Notes under the pieces: generated by a model | Database searches by the model: none | What the model was told of the DNA's origin: nothing | Seen by the model: the letters and a program-made list of their open reading frames with translations, nothing else | Assembly (NCBI RefSeq): GCF_900100275.1 | Contig: NZ_FNET01000024.1 | Location: forward strand, 57,143-121,142 | Direction of reading: 5' to 3' | Length of the DNA stretch: 64,000 nucleotides | Origin: Lentzea albidocapillata subsp. violacea | GTDB lineage: Bacteria; Actinomycetota; Actinomycetes; Mycobacteriales; Pseudonocardiaceae | Translations under genes and position numbers: made by a program | Shown: piece by piece, positions 30,435-38,873 of the stretch | How positions within the stretch are numbered: position 1 is the first letter of the stretch | How the letters are laid out: the number at the start of each line of letters is the position of its first letter

Positions 30435-30461
30435 TGTCACACCTTCGTCGCCTGCCGGGTC
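30435..30461 (+). promoter_or_regulatory. Candidate ECF41-type sigma promoter
   Basis: TGTCACA (30435-30441), a 16-bp spacer and GGTC (30458-30461) closely resemble the ECF41 consensus TGTCACA-N16-CGTC. It lies 38 bp upstream of a carboxymuconolactone decarboxylase gene, the typical target of ECF41 sigma factors. The sigma gene itself is not in the window. Confidence 0.55.
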
Positions 30462-30498
30462 GAGAGAGTGGAAGACGACGAAGACAGGGAGAACGAAG

Positions 30499-30924
30499 AT
30501 GAGGATCGCCAACCCGATCATGTCCGTGCCCGGCGCCATGAAGGCTCTGCTGGATCTGTCGGAGGCAGCGGGGAAGACGGGTCTGGACAAGGACTACGTC
30601 GAGTTGATCTGCCTGCGCGTCAGCATCATGAACGGCTGCGGCACGTGCATCGACTACCACACCAAGCTGCTGCGTCAGGCGAACGTGGCGGACGAGAAGG
30701 TCTACGCCGTCGCGGGGTGGCGGGACGTGCCGTACTACACCGACGCCGAGAAGGCCGGGTTCGCGCTGGCCGAGCAGATCACGCGCGTGCACGTGAGCGA
30801 CGACGTGTGGGACGAGGCGGCGAAGCACTACACCGAGGAGCAGCTCGCCGGTCTCGTGATCGCGATCGGCGCGATCAACCTGTGGAACCGCATGAACGTG
30901 GCCACGGGACAGAAGGTGGCCTGA
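30499..30924 (+). CDS. Carboxymuconolactone decarboxylase/AhpD-like protein
   Basis: A 141-residue alkylhydroperoxidase-D-fold protein: MNGCGTCIDYHTKLLRQANV holds the CxxC and downstream His characteristic of AhpD-like peroxidase/disulfide activity. LVIAIGAINLWNRMNVATG is the conserved C-terminal helix. It probably detoxifies peroxides or quinonoid compounds. ATG follows GGGAG. Preceded by an ECF41-like promoter and followed by a 15-bp hairpin, so it is probably monocistronic. Confidence 0.9.
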   Translation: MRIANPIMSVPGAMKALLDLSEAAGKTGLDKDYVELICLRVSIMNGCGTCIDYHTKLLRQANVADEKVYAVAGWRDVPYYTDAEKAGFALAEQITRVHVSDDVWDEAAKHYTEEQLAGLVIAIGAINLWNRMNVATGQKVA

Positions 30925-30936
30925 GCAAAGGTTGAA

Positions 30937-30974
30937 GCCGGCGCGCAAGAGCTTCCTCTCTCTTGCGTGCCGGC
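30937..30974 (+). terminator. Terminator-like hairpin
   Basis: Arms 30937-30951 and 30960-30974 (starting GCCGGCGCGC) pair over 15 bp with one G-U and an 8-nt loop, 13 nt after the stop. No U-tract follows, so it is an intrinsic terminator of the actinobacterial I-shaped type. Confidence 0.6.
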
Positions 30975-31035
30975 CTCAGCGCGAGCCTACCCCATATCGA
31001 ACAAATGTTCGATCACTGGGCGATCGACACGCGGA

Positions 31036-31272
31036 TCAACTCGCGGCAAGTGCCGCCCGGCCGTCGTCGGTCAGTTCGGCGCAGACGCGAAGGCCGAAGC
31101 TCGTTGGCTGCGAAGGGCGCAGCAGTCCCGCGTGCACGAGGTCGTGCGTCGCCATGCGGTCACAACAGGGCAGCCCGTCGACGTACAGGTCGGGCTCCGT
31201 GCCGCCGGTCACCTCGGCACGTCCTGCGGCGACAGCCCGCAGCATCGCTCTCGCTCTTCCGCTGAGTTCCAT
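31036..31272 (-). CDS. Small hypothetical protein (78 aa)
   Basis: A 78-residue protein, MELSGRARAMLRAVAAGRAE to VCAELTDDGRAALAAS, with a central CCDRMATHDLVHAGLLRP. The terminal LTDDGRAAL motif is reminiscent of small winged-helix proteins in actinomycetes, and two adjacent cysteines could bind metal. The start ATG 31272 lacks a strong ribosome site; a reading to 31389 is possible but starts atypically. It lies alone between convergent and co-directional genes. Function unknown. Confidence 0.5.
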   Translation of the reverse strand: MELSGRARAMLRAVAAGRAEVTGGTEPDLYVDGLPCCDRMATHDLVHAGLLRPSQPTSFGLRVCAELTDDGRAALAAS

Positions 31273-31385
31273 CTCGACCCCCAGGTGTGGCGTCCGAATC
31301 CACTTACCCCTTTGTCGAAATAGAGGCCGGATTCGTTCCACAAGTACGGGTTCGTTTGGGTTCTTCGCTTGTGTGAACGGGTAGA

Positions 31386-32219
31386 TCATGTCCCACTAGG
31401 CCGTTCGGGTTGCGCCGACACGCCGGAAGAAGAGCGCAGCGCGGGGCGGCGAACCCACAGCGTCCACCGTGGCCGGTAGCCCTGCGAGTACCAGAACGGC
31501 GTGGAGCGCGGGTTCGGCAACGCGTGGTGGAGCAGCGTCGATGCCACTCCGGCCGCGTCCAGGACGCCGTGCGCGTGAGCCGCGAGAGCGCTGCCCGCAC
31601 CCGTGCCGCGCACATCGGGCCGCACGCCGAGATGGCCGAGATAGGCGAACGGCCGCGCCGACGCGTACTTCTCCATCCACCCCGCGTCCTGCGGCATGTC
31701 GACGTAGACCATGCCGACGGGCGTGTCGCCGCTCAGCGCCAGCCACATCGCCTCGTGGTCGCGGTCGAGCACTTCGGCCAACGCCGTGCGCAGGTGCTCC
31801 GCGGTGTTCGGGCGCTCGGTCACCAGACCGAACTGGGCGTCGTACCGGACCGTGTGCAGGTTCAGTTCGACGGCGACGTCCAGGTCGGCGCGCGTGGCGG
31901 GGCGGATGCTCACCCCGGACGGCCGCGGCGCGGGCGAACGGCCGGCGAGGCGTTCGGCGACCACCGTGAGCGGCGCGAAACCCCGGTCGATCAACGTCCG
32001 TGCGCCGACCGTCTCGTGGCTGGGCAACTGCACGATCGCCGCGGTCTCCGGGTCGTCCAGGCCGGTCAGGCGGGCGTCCCACTCGTCGAGCAACGCCGGC
32101 AGGTCGCAGCCCGGCTGCCAGGTCAGGCCGTGCGTGCGCAGGGGTCCCCAGGTGAGGAGCAGGGAGTCCGGATCGGTCTCGCGGTAGGAAAAGATCTCGC
32201 TCACATCCCATCTGACCAT
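31386..32219 (-). CDS. GNAT family N-acetyltransferase
   Basis: A 277-residue protein with a C-terminal GNAT domain: PRPSGVSIRPATRADLDVAV starts it, and YLGHLGVRPDVRGTGAGSAL is the acetyl-CoA-binding motif A, followed by LHHALPNPRSTPFWYSQGYR. The N-terminal 100 residues form a second, degenerate GNAT-like half (IVQLPSHETVGARTLIDRGF). ATG 32219 was chosen; the divergent PhzF gene begins 15 bp away, so the two share a short promoter. Acceptor unknown. Confidence 0.82.
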   Translation of the reverse strand: MVRWDVSEIFSYRETDPDSLLLTWGPLRTHGLTWQPGCDLPALLDEWDARLTGLDDPETAAIVQLPSHETVGARTLIDRGFAPLTVVAERLAGRSPAPRPSGVSIRPATRADLDVAVELNLHTVRYDAQFGLVTERPNTAEHLRTALAEVLDRDHEAMWLALSGDTPVGMVYVDMPQDAGWMEKYASARPFAYLGHLGVRPDVRGTGAGSALAAHAHGVLDAAGVASTLLHHALPNPRSTPFWYSQGYRPRWTLWVRRPALRSSSGVSAQPERPSGT

Positions 32220-32234
32220 GGCAGGGTCGGGCGT

Positions 32235-32987
32235 GTGGAGATCTACGTCGTGGACTCGTTCACCAACAGGCCCTTCGCGGGCAACCCCGCCGGAGTCGTG
32301 CTCCTCACCGAACCACGTGACGACGCCTGGATGCAGCACGTCGCCGCCGAGATGAAGCACGCCGAAACGGCCTTCGTCACCCCGGACAACCACCTCCGCT
32401 GGTTCACGCCGGAGGTCGAGGTGGACCTCTGCGGGCACGCCACCCTCGCCACCGCGCACGTGCTGGGCGGAGAGCAGGCGTTCACCACGCGTAGTGGGGT
32501 GCTCACATGCGCAAATGACGATGGGTGGATCCGGATGGACTTCCCGGCAGACCCTCCAGAGTTGACTGACCCGCCAATCGGTCTAGCGGAAGCGCTGCCA
32601 CATGCGACGATCAAGTCCGTGTCGCGCGGGCGGTTCGACTTCCTGATCGAGTTGGAAAGCGCGGCGGAAGTCCGATCCCTGCGACCTGACGTCCAAGGAT
32701 TGGCACAAATCCAGTCACGCGGAGTAATCGTGACGGCTGTCGGAGACGGCGACGCGGACGTCGTCAGCCGGTGCTTCTACCCGGCCGTCGGCATCCCGGA
32801 GGACCCCGTCACCGGATCGGCCCACTGCACCCTTGCGTCCTATTGGGGGTCTCGGCTCCAGTGCGCTGACCTGCTGGCGGAGCAGGCATCGCCGCGCGGA
32901 GGGTTCGTCAGGACGACCCTCGCCCAAGATCGCGTACTGCTCTCGGGGCAGGCCGTGACGGTGCTCCGGGGGCACTTGAACGTGTAG
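32235..32987 (+). CDS. PhzF family isomerase/epimerase
   Basis: A 250-residue PhzF-fold protein: VEIYVVDSFTNRPFAGNPAG, the catalytic-Glu segment MKHAETAFVTP, VDLCGHATLATAHVL and GIPEDPVTGSAHCTLASYW are the family's signature blocks in order. PhzF enzymes catalyse allylic hydrogen shifts; most homologues outside phenazine clusters have unknown substrates. No phenazine genes are present. GTG start at 32235. Slightly short versus the usual 260-290 residues. Confidence 0.9.
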   Translation: MEIYVVDSFTNRPFAGNPAGVVLLTEPRDDAWMQHVAAEMKHAETAFVTPDNHLRWFTPEVEVDLCGHATLATAHVLGGEQAFTTRSGVLTCANDDGWIRMDFPADPPELTDPPIGLAEALPHATIKSVSRGRFDFLIELESAAEVRSLRPDVQGLAQIQSRGVIVTAVGDGDADVVSRCFYPAVGIPEDPVTGSAHCTLASYWGSRLQCADLLAEQASPRGGFVRTTLAQDRVLLSGQAVTVLRGHLNV

Positions 32988-33067
32988 CCACGTCTGGGTG
33001 AATCAAAGTCACTAGGGGTGCTCGACCTGCCATTTCGTCCCCCGAGCGGGGTACATTAGTGCCCCTG

Positions 33068-33100
33068 GAGGGGTCCTGATCGCGAAGTGCGGGACCCCTC
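33068..33100 (+). promoter_or_regulatory. Leader hairpin upstream of the GGDEF-EAL gene
   Basis: GAGGGGTCC (33068-33076) pairs GGACCCCTC (33092-33100) with a 15-nt loop in the 157-bp leader. TACATT (33052-33057) just upstream could be the -10 box, placing the hairpin at the very 5' end of the mRNA. Possible stability or attenuation element. Confidence 0.4.
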
Positions 33101-33144
33101 AGTCACGCCTAGAGGCCCCCCACCCAGGCCGACGAGGAGGCTGG

Positions 33145-35751
33145 ATGTCCGACCGAGCGTCGGCCCCCGTGTCGGACTCGGCCGCCTGGTCGGCCAAGTC
33201 GACCAACCGTGCGTTCAGCGCGTTCGCCATCACCCTTCTGGTGGCCGGCGTCGTCTGCGCGGGCATGGTCGCGGCCTGGCTTCCGGAGAAGGAGAACGTC
33301 TCCCTCTTCTGGATCGGCCCACTTCTCGTCGTCGGCTTCCTGCTGGCGGAGCAGCTCGCGATCAACGTCGACGTCCGCAGCGGCGTCGCGTGGACGATCT
33401 CCTTCACCGAGATCCCGCTGGTCCTGGGCCTGCTCGTGGCCCCGTTCGAGATCGTGCTCGCTGCGCACGTGGTCGCCGGCGTCGGCACGTTGCTCGGCAG
33501 GCGGATCCTCGACCGGGCCGTCTACAACGCGGGTCTCATGTTCATGGAGATCTCCGTGGCGTTCGCCGCCGCCGAGGCCGTGAACCGGATGATCGGCGCC
33601 GGTGGCCCGTTCTGGGCGGGCGCGTTCGTCGGAACGATCACCGTGCCGCTCCTCGCGAGCGTGCTGGGCCTGTGCGCGTTGCGCCTCATGGGCAAGTCGA
33701 TGCGGGTCAGCAACAGCGCCCGTCTCGTGCTGCAGACGCTGGTCGTGGCGCTGCTGAACACATCGGTCGGACTCGTCGGCTTCCAGATCGTCGCCACCAC
33801 CGAGTGGGGCGGCGTCCTGATCATCCTGGTGCTCGCGGGCATCGTGGCCACCTACCTCGCCTATTCCGGGCTCCTGCGCGAACAGCGCGACCTGGAGGCG
33901 TTGAGCGAGGTCAGCCTCCGTGTCGCGAGATCGGGACAGCACGGCACCGGCCCGCGCCAGCCCGACGACGACCTCACCACGGGCGTCGAAGAGGACGAGT
34001 GGCAGCTCATCGCGGAACGCATCCGCGAGCAGCTCAACGCGAACAGGGTCGTGCTGCGCCTGCGCACCGACCCACAGGAAGCCATGATCACCCTCGTCGC
34101 CGGCGAACCGCTGCCCGACGAGATGACCGCGACGGACCCTCGTGCCGTGCGCGAGGACCCGGTACTTCAGTTGCCGGGCACGCACGTCCGCTACTACCGC
34201 GTGGCCGATGCGACCGAGGACGTCACCGAGGCCCTGCTGCGCCGCGACGCGCAGGAAGCCCTGGTCGTCCCGTTGCGCGGCGCGACCCAGCTGCTCGGCG
34301 CCGTCGAGGCGCACGACCGGCTGTCGCGCTGGCGCGGTTTCGGCAGGGCGGACATCCAGCTGCTGCGCACGCTGGCCTCGCACCTCGCGACGGCCGTCGA
34401 CAACCGCCGCCTGCTCGCCCGCCTGCGCCACGACGCCTACCACGACCCGCTGACCGGCCTGCTGAACCGGGCGGGCCTGCGCGAGGCGTGCGCCGAGCCG
34501 TTGCGCGAGTCCCGCAGCGGTGTGGTGCTGCGCATCGACCTCGACATCCTGTCGACGGTGTCCGATGCGCTGGGCCAGGCCTGGGGCAACCGGATGGTCG
34601 TCGCCGCCGGACGCCGGCTGCGGGACGCTCTCGGAGCGGACGTGCCGCTGGCGCGCCTGGAGGGTGGCTCGTTCGCCGCGTACCTCGACGACGAGCGCGC
34701 TCAGACCGCCCACGAGACCGCGGAACGGTTGCGCGCCGGGCTTTCCGTGCCGTACCCGGTCGACCGCCTGACCGTCGAGGCCTCCGCGGTCGTGGGTTAC
34801 GCGTCCAAAGCGGACTCCGAGACCGAGGACCCGGACCCCGACGTGTTGCTGCAGCGGGCAGATGTCGCCGTGCGTGCGACGTCCGAGGGCACGCCCGTGA
34901 AGGCCTACGCGCCGTCGATGGGCCACCTGTTCCTGCGCCGCTTCCAGCTCGTGACGCAGTTCCGCCAGGCCGTCGAGACCGGGCAGATCTCGGTGCACTA
35001 CCAGCCGAAGGTCGCCCTGCCCTCACGCCAGGTCGTGGGTGCGGAAGCGTTGGTGCGCTGGACACATCCGGAGTTCGGCCGCGTCGACCCGGACGAGTTC
35101 GTGCCGGCCGTCGAGGCCACCGGTCTCGTGGACGTGCTGACGGACTTCGTGATGGACCGCGCTCTGGAACGCGTGCGCCGCTGGCTCGACCGCGGCCTGC
35201 GGATGTCCATCGCGGTGAACCTCTCCGTCCGGACGCTGGGCGACGAGGACTTCCCGAACCGCGTCGAGGCCGCCCTGGAGCGCCACGACGTGCCGTCGGG
35301 GCTGCTGACCTTCGAGCTCACCGAGTCGGGCGTCATGGCCGATCCCGAGCGCGCTCTGCCGGTGCTGCGGCGCCTGCATGCGATCGGCGTCGTGCTGGCG
35401 GTCGACGACTTCGGCACCGGCTACTCGTCGCTGGCGTACCTGCGGCAGCTGCCCGTGGATGAGGTGAAGATCGACAAGTCGTTCGTGCTCGGGATGGGCT
35501 CGGACCTCGGCGACATGGCCGTGGTCCGGTCGATCGTGGAGCTCGGGCACTCGCTTGGCCTTGTGGTGGTGGCCGAGGGCGTCGAGGACGACGCCGCGCG
35601 CGACCAGTTGGTCGGGATGGGCTGCGACGTGGCCCAGGGCTACCTGATCTCCCGGCCGCTGTCCGAAGATCGCTTCGAGGCCTGGCTGCGCGCCCGAACG
35701 GTGCAGGTCAGGGGTGCTCGTGATGAGACGGTGCTCACGCTGGTGCACTGA
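33145..35751 (+). CDS. Membrane GAF-GGDEF-EAL cyclic-di-GMP protein (degenerate GGDEF)
   Basis: An 868-residue protein. About eight N-terminal membrane spans (residues 22-240) resemble a MASE-type sensor. A GAF-like region (about 285-430) precedes a GGDEF domain whose signature is changed to GGSF (G507-F510), so cyclase activity is unlikely. The EAL domain is complete: EAL at 634-636, NLSVRTL, ELTESGVMAD, VDDFGTGYSSLAYLR, VKIDKSFV, VVAEGVED and QGYLISRPL. It is predicted to hydrolyse c-di-GMP in response to a membrane or ligand signal. ATG with GAGGAGG upstream. Confidence 0.92.
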   Translation: MSDRASAPVSDSAAWSAKSTNRAFSAFAITLLVAGVVCAGMVAAWLPEKENVSLFWIGPLLVVGFLLAEQLAINVDVRSGVAWTISFTEIPLVLGLLVAPFEIVLAAHVVAGVGTLLGRRILDRAVYNAGLMFMEISVAFAAAEAVNRMIGAGGPFWAGAFVGTITVPLLASVLGLCALRLMGKSMRVSNSARLVLQTLVVALLNTSVGLVGFQIVATTEWGGVLIILVLAGIVATYLAYSGLLREQRDLEALSEVSLRVARSGQHGTGPRQPDDDLTTGVEEDEWQLIAERIREQLNANRVVLRLRTDPQEAMITLVAGEPLPDEMTATDPRAVREDPVLQLPGTHVRYYRVADATEDVTEALLRRDAQEALVVPLRGATQLLGAVEAHDRLSRWRGFGRADIQLLRTLASHLATAVDNRRLLARLRHDAYHDPLTGLLNRAGLREACAEPLRESRSGVVLRIDLDILSTVSDALGQAWGNRMVVAAGRRLRDALGADVPLARLEGGSFAAYLDDERAQTAHETAERLRAGLSVPYPVDRLTVEASAVVGYASKADSETEDPDPDVLLQRADVAVRATSEGTPVKAYAPSMGHLFLRRFQLVTQFRQAVETGQISVHYQPKVALPSRQVVGAEALVRWTHPEFGRVDPDEFVPAVEATGLVDVLTDFVMDRALERVRRWLDRGLRMSIAVNLSVRTLGDEDFPNRVEAALERHDVPSGLLTFELTESGVMADPERALPVLRRLHAIGVVLAVDDFGTGYSSLAYLRQLPVDEVKIDKSFVLGMGSDLGDMAVVRSIVELGHSLGLVVVAEGVEDDAARDQLVGMGCDVAQGYLISRPLSEDRFEAWLRARTVQVRGARDETVLTLVH

Positions 35752-35825
35752 GGCACCCCCCGGATTTCGTTCTTGGTTGCGAGGTGTTGTAGAGTTCTCC
35801 TCGCTCGGCAAGAACGAAAGAGCAA

Positions 35826-35898
35826 GCCCCTTTAGCTCAGTCGGCAGAGCGTCTCCATGGTAAGGAGAAGGTCTACGGTTCGATTCCGTAAAGGGGCT
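35826..35898 (+). tRNA. tRNA-Thr(GGT)
   Basis: Acceptor GCCCCTT (35826-35832) pairs AAGGGGC (35891-35897), discriminator T35898. Anticodon loop ATGGTAA gives GGT. The T arm contains GGTTCGATTCC. It heads the tRNA-Thr/tRNA-Met/rpmG synteny block seen in Mycobacteriales and relatives. Confidence 0.97.
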
Positions 35899-35943
35899 CC
35901 ACTACTGGCCGCAGTGCTGAGCGCTGCGGCTGTAGTTGTGTAA

Positions 35944-36016
35944 AGCGGTGTAGCTCAGTTGGTAGAGCAAGCGGCTCATAATCGCTGTGTCGCCGGTTCA
36001 AGTCCGGCCACCGCTA
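35944..36016 (+). tRNA. tRNA-Met(CAT), elongator
   Basis: Acceptor AGCGGTG (35944-35950) pairs CACCGCT (36009-36015), discriminator A36016. Loop CTCATAA gives anticodon CAT. The paired first position and the position next to rpmG fit elongator tRNA-Met rather than the initiator. Confidence 0.93.
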
Positions 36017-36092
36017 CTTCACAAGATCCCCGCCAGGCGGTAAGCCCGCACTGGGTGTTCGGGGCCCGTGTGCTCTCAGGAAGGCAAGGACC

Positions 36093-36257
36093 GTGGCTGC
36101 AACCGACGTACGCCCGAAGATCACCCTCGCGTGCGAGGAGTGCAAGCACCGGAACTACATCACCAGGAAGAACCGGCGCAACGACCCGGACCGCCTGGAG
36201 ATGAAGAAGTTCTGCCCGAACTGCAAGACGCACCGCGCGCACAAGGAAACCCGCTGA
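36093..36257 (+). CDS. rpmG: 50S ribosomal protein L33
   Basis: A 54-residue L33 of the zinc-binding type, with C14/C17 (LACEECKHRNY) and C41/C44 (KKFCPNCKTH). GTG 36093 follows AAGGA. Too short to be prominent among open frames, but in the expected metT-rpmG-hadA position. It is followed by a strong hairpin terminator. Confidence 0.95.
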   Translation: MAATDVRPKITLACEECKHRNYITRKNRRNDPDRLEMKKFCPNCKTHRAHKETR

Positions 36258-36273
36258 GCGCGTAGCGACTCTT

Positions 36274-36312
36274 CGACGAGGCCCGTCCCACACCGTGGGG
36301 CGGGCCTCGTCG
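36274..36312 (+). terminator. Terminator after rpmG
   Basis: CGACGAGGCCCG from 36274 pairs CGGGCCTCGTCG ending 36312 in a long GC-rich stem, 16 nt after the stop. It lies just before the hadA start, so read-through may be modulated. Confidence 0.75.
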
Positions 36313-36328
36313 CATATAGGCTCCTCCG

Positions 36329-36778
36329 GTGCCTCTCGACCCCGCTTTCATCGGACGTAGTTATCCGCCGTCGCAGCCGTACGACGTGAGCCGCGAGAAG
36401 ATCCGCGAGTTCGCCGGGGCGATCGGCGCGACCAGCCCGGCCTACCTCGACGCCGAAGCAGCGAAGGCCTTGGGGCACAGGGACGTCATCGCGCCACCGA
36501 CGTTCGCGATCGTCGTGTCGATGAAGACCAACGAGACGGTCATGTTCGACCCGGAGCTGGAGCTCGACTACAGCCGCGTCGTGCACGGCGACCAGAACTT
36601 CACCCACCACCGGCCCATCACCGCGGGCGACCAGCTGGTGTGTGTGGCGCACATCGACGCCATCACGTCCCGCATGGGCAACGACATGGTGACCGTGCGG
36701 ACGGAGATCAGCACGGTCGGCGGCGAGCCCGTCACCACCGCCAGGTCGATGCTCGTCGTGAGGGGAGAAGACGCATGA
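36329..36778 (+). CDS. hadA: (3R)-hydroxyacyl-ACP dehydratase subunit HadA
   Basis: A 149-residue MaoC/hot-dog N-terminal-type subunit (FAS1-like dehydratase): GRSYPPSQPYDVSREKIREF, GATSPAYLDAEAAKALGHRD, VIAPPTFAIVV, and YSRVVHGDQNFTHHRPITAG. HadA pairs with the catalytic HadB to dehydrate 3-hydroxyacyl-ACP in fatty acid elongation. GTG start. Overlaps hadB by ATGA. No hadC follows, unlike in mycolate producers. Confidence 0.9.
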   Translation: MPLDPAFIGRSYPPSQPYDVSREKIREFAGAIGATSPAYLDAEAAKALGHRDVIAPPTFAIVVSMKTNETVMFDPELELDYSRVVHGDQNFTHHRPITAGDQLVCVAHIDAITSRMGNDMVTVRTEISTVGGEPVTTARSMLVVRGEDA

Positions 36779-37182
36779 CGTACGAGGTTGGCACTGAACT
36801 GCCGGCGCTGTCCGTGCGCCTCAAGCGCGACGACCTGGTGCGTTACGCGGGCGCCTCGCTGGATTTCAACCCGATCCACTGGAACGAGAAGACGGCCAGG
36901 GACGTCGGCCTGCCGGACGTGATCGCGCACGGGATGCTGACCATGGCCGTGGCCTCGCGGATCGTCGCGGAGTGGATCGGCGACCCCGGCGCGATCGTCG
37001 AGTACGGCTGCCGCTTCGGCCGGCCCGTCGTGGTGCCCAACGACGACGAGGGCGCGCTCGTCGAGGTGACCGCGAAGGTCACCAAGGACCTCGGGGACGG
37101 AACTGTGAAGGTCAACATCAACGCCGCTTTTGACGGCAAGTCGGTGTTGACGGGCGCCTTCGCGCGCGTGCGGATCAGCTGA
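36775..37182 (+). CDS. hadB: (3R)-hydroxyacyl-ACP dehydratase subunit HadB
   Basis: A 135-residue MaoC-like hydratase with the catalytic hydratase-2 motif: YAGASLDFNPIHWNEKTARD supplies Asp and His, and DVIAHGMLTMAVASRIVAEW completes it. It forms the active HadAB heterodimer. ATG overlaps the hadA stop. Followed by a strong terminator and tRNA-Trp, the conserved gene order of this locus minus hadC. Confidence 0.93.
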   Translation: MTYEVGTELPALSVRLKRDDLVRYAGASLDFNPIHWNEKTARDVGLPDVIAHGMLTMAVASRIVAEWIGDPGAIVEYGCRFGRPVVVPNDDEGALVEVTAKVTKDLGDGTVKVNINAAFDGKSVLTGAFARVRIS

Positions 37183-37195
37183 TCTTGTGATCAAG

Positions 37196-37230
37196 AACAC
37201 CACCGGACGACCTGGTCCGGTGGTGTTTGC
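37196..37230 (+). terminator. Terminator after hadB
   Basis: AACACCACCGGAC (37196-37208) pairs GTCCGGTGGTGTT (37215-37227) with a 6-nt loop and runs into TTTG. Confidence 0.85.
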
Positions 37231-37418
37231 GGTGTTCACGGGAGATTCGGAGCAGGTCGGAGCAGTGGTTGCCCGACCCTGATTCGTCTTCTCGGCTCGC
37301 ATATGGGTAGGCTGTGTGACAGGCCGCTCGGCAAGTGCTTGAGCGGTCTGGTTGGAATGGACGGGGCAGGCTCCCGTACACTTCCTGCTTGGCCAGGGGA
37401 TCCCACTCGGGATCTCAA

Positions 37419-37491
<73 letters not shown>

Positions 37492-37528
37492 CTGTCGAAG
37501 CGCGTCATGGGTGGAGTGGAGGCACGGC

Positions 37529-37942
37529 ATGGTCGAGGGCCGCGAGCAGGACCAGCCGGAGGAGCGCGAAGGCGCTGTCCGGCCGTCCACTGCTGCGGCG
37601 CGACGTGAGCGTCGTGCCTCCTCTCGCCCGGCCGCCCGCAAGGACGGCAGCAGCGCTGAGTCGAAGAAGAGCGTCGCCAAGTCCGAGGAGTCGGACGAGG
37701 ACGCGAAGAAGGGTCGCCCGACCAAGACCCGTGATGGGCAGGAGAAGCGGCCCTCGCTGATCGGGCGGGGCTTCCGCTACATCCGCGAGGTCGTCAGCGA
37801 ACTCCGCAAGGTGATCTGGCCGACGCGCAAGCAGCTGATCACGTACACCGGCGTCGTGCTGGTCTTCGTGGTCGTCATGGTTGCGATGGTGTGGGCTCTC
37901 GACCTCGGCTTCGGCGCGGCTGTTTTCGAGTTGTTCGGCTGA
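37529..37942 (+). CDS. secE: Preprotein translocase subunit SecE
   Basis: A 137-residue SecE. A long hydrophilic, charged N-terminal extension (residues 1-75) is typical of actinobacteria. The conserved amphipathic segment FRYIREVVSELRKVIWPTRK precedes the single membrane span (YTGVVLVFVVVMVAMVWAL). It stabilises SecY in the translocon. ATG 37529 with GGAGG about 6 nt upstream. secE-nusG-rplK-rplA is the conserved operon. Confidence 0.95.
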   Translation: MVEGREQDQPEEREGAVRPSTAAARRERRASSRPAARKDGSSAESKKSVAKSEESDEDAKKGRPTKTRDGQEKRPSLIGRGFRYIREVVSELRKVIWPTRKQLITYTGVVLVFVVVMVAMVWALDLGFGAAVFELFG

Positions 37943-37982
37943 GCCGGACAGCTGCCGCTGCAATCAGGAAGCGAGATCCACA

Positions 37983-38786
37983 GTGACCTCCGATAACGGC
38001 GTCGACGCCCAGGAGAAGACCGACCTCATCGACGACGAGGTGTCCGAGGACACCGCGGCGGACGAGACGGTCGAGTCGGAGGCTGTGGACTCCGAGGACG
38101 TCGCGGACGAGAGCGCCGAGGAGTCCGCGCAGGACGCCGACGTGCTCGCGATCGACGAGACGCCGATCGACGAAGAGCCCGAGGACCCCGCCGAAGAGCT
38201 GCGCCAGGCCCTGCGCCGCGCGCCCGGCGACTGGTACGTCGTGCACTCGTACGCCGGTTACGAGAACAAGGTCAAGGCGAACCTCGAGACTCGTATCCAC
38301 ACGCTCGACATGGAGGACTACATCTTCCAGGTCGAGGTGCCGACCGAAGAGGTCACCGAGATCAAGAACGGCCAGCGCAAGCTGGTGCAGCGCAAGGTGC
38401 TGCCCGGCTACATCCTGGTCCGCATGGAGCTCACCGACGCGTCCTGGAGCGCCGTCCGCAACACGCCGGGCGTGACCGGGTTCGTCGGAGCCACCTCGAA
38501 GCCTTCGCCCCTCACGATCGACGAGGTGCTGAAGTTCCTGCTCCCGCAGCAGGAGCAGAAGCCGGCCGAGGGCAAGAAGGCCGCCGCCACCACCACGTCG
38601 AAGCCGACCATCGAGGTCGACTTCGAGGTCGGCGAGTCGGTCACGGTCATGGACGGCCCGTTCGCCACGCTGCCCGCCACGATCAGCGAGGTCAACGCGG
38701 ACGGCCAGAAGCTGAAGGTCCTGGTGTCGATCTTCGGCCGGGAGACGCCGGTCGAGCTGTCGTTCAGCCAGGTCTCCAAGATCTGA
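37983..38786 (+). CDS. nusG: Transcription termination/antitermination protein NusG
   Basis: A 267-residue NusG. An acidic disordered N-terminal extension (residues 1-75) precedes the NGN domain (DWYVVHSYAGYENKVKANLE, VLPGYILVRMELTD, NTPGVTGFVG) and the C-terminal KOW domain (FEVGESVTVMDGPFATLPAT). It binds RNA polymerase and couples to Rho or S10. GTG 37983. An insert rich in Ala/Lys/Thr (about residues 198-212) separates the domains. Confidence 0.97.
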   Translation: MTSDNGVDAQEKTDLIDDEVSEDTAADETVESEAVDSEDVADESAEESAQDADVLAIDETPIDEEPEDPAEELRQALRRAPGDWYVVHSYAGYENKVKANLETRIHTLDMEDYIFQVEVPTEEVTEIKNGQRKLVQRKVLPGYILVRMELTDASWSAVRNTPGVTGFVGATSKPSPLTIDEVLKFLLPQQEQKPAEGKKAAATTTSKPTIEVDFEVGESVTVMDGPFATLPATISEVNADGQKLKVLVSIFGRETPVELSFSQVSKI

Positions 38787-38873
38787 GCGGTTTTCCCTGA
38801 CCGGAAGGCCGATCGGCCACGCTGCGGCTGGCAGAGCCGCGCGCGGACACTGCAATAACAGGAAGTACGGACA

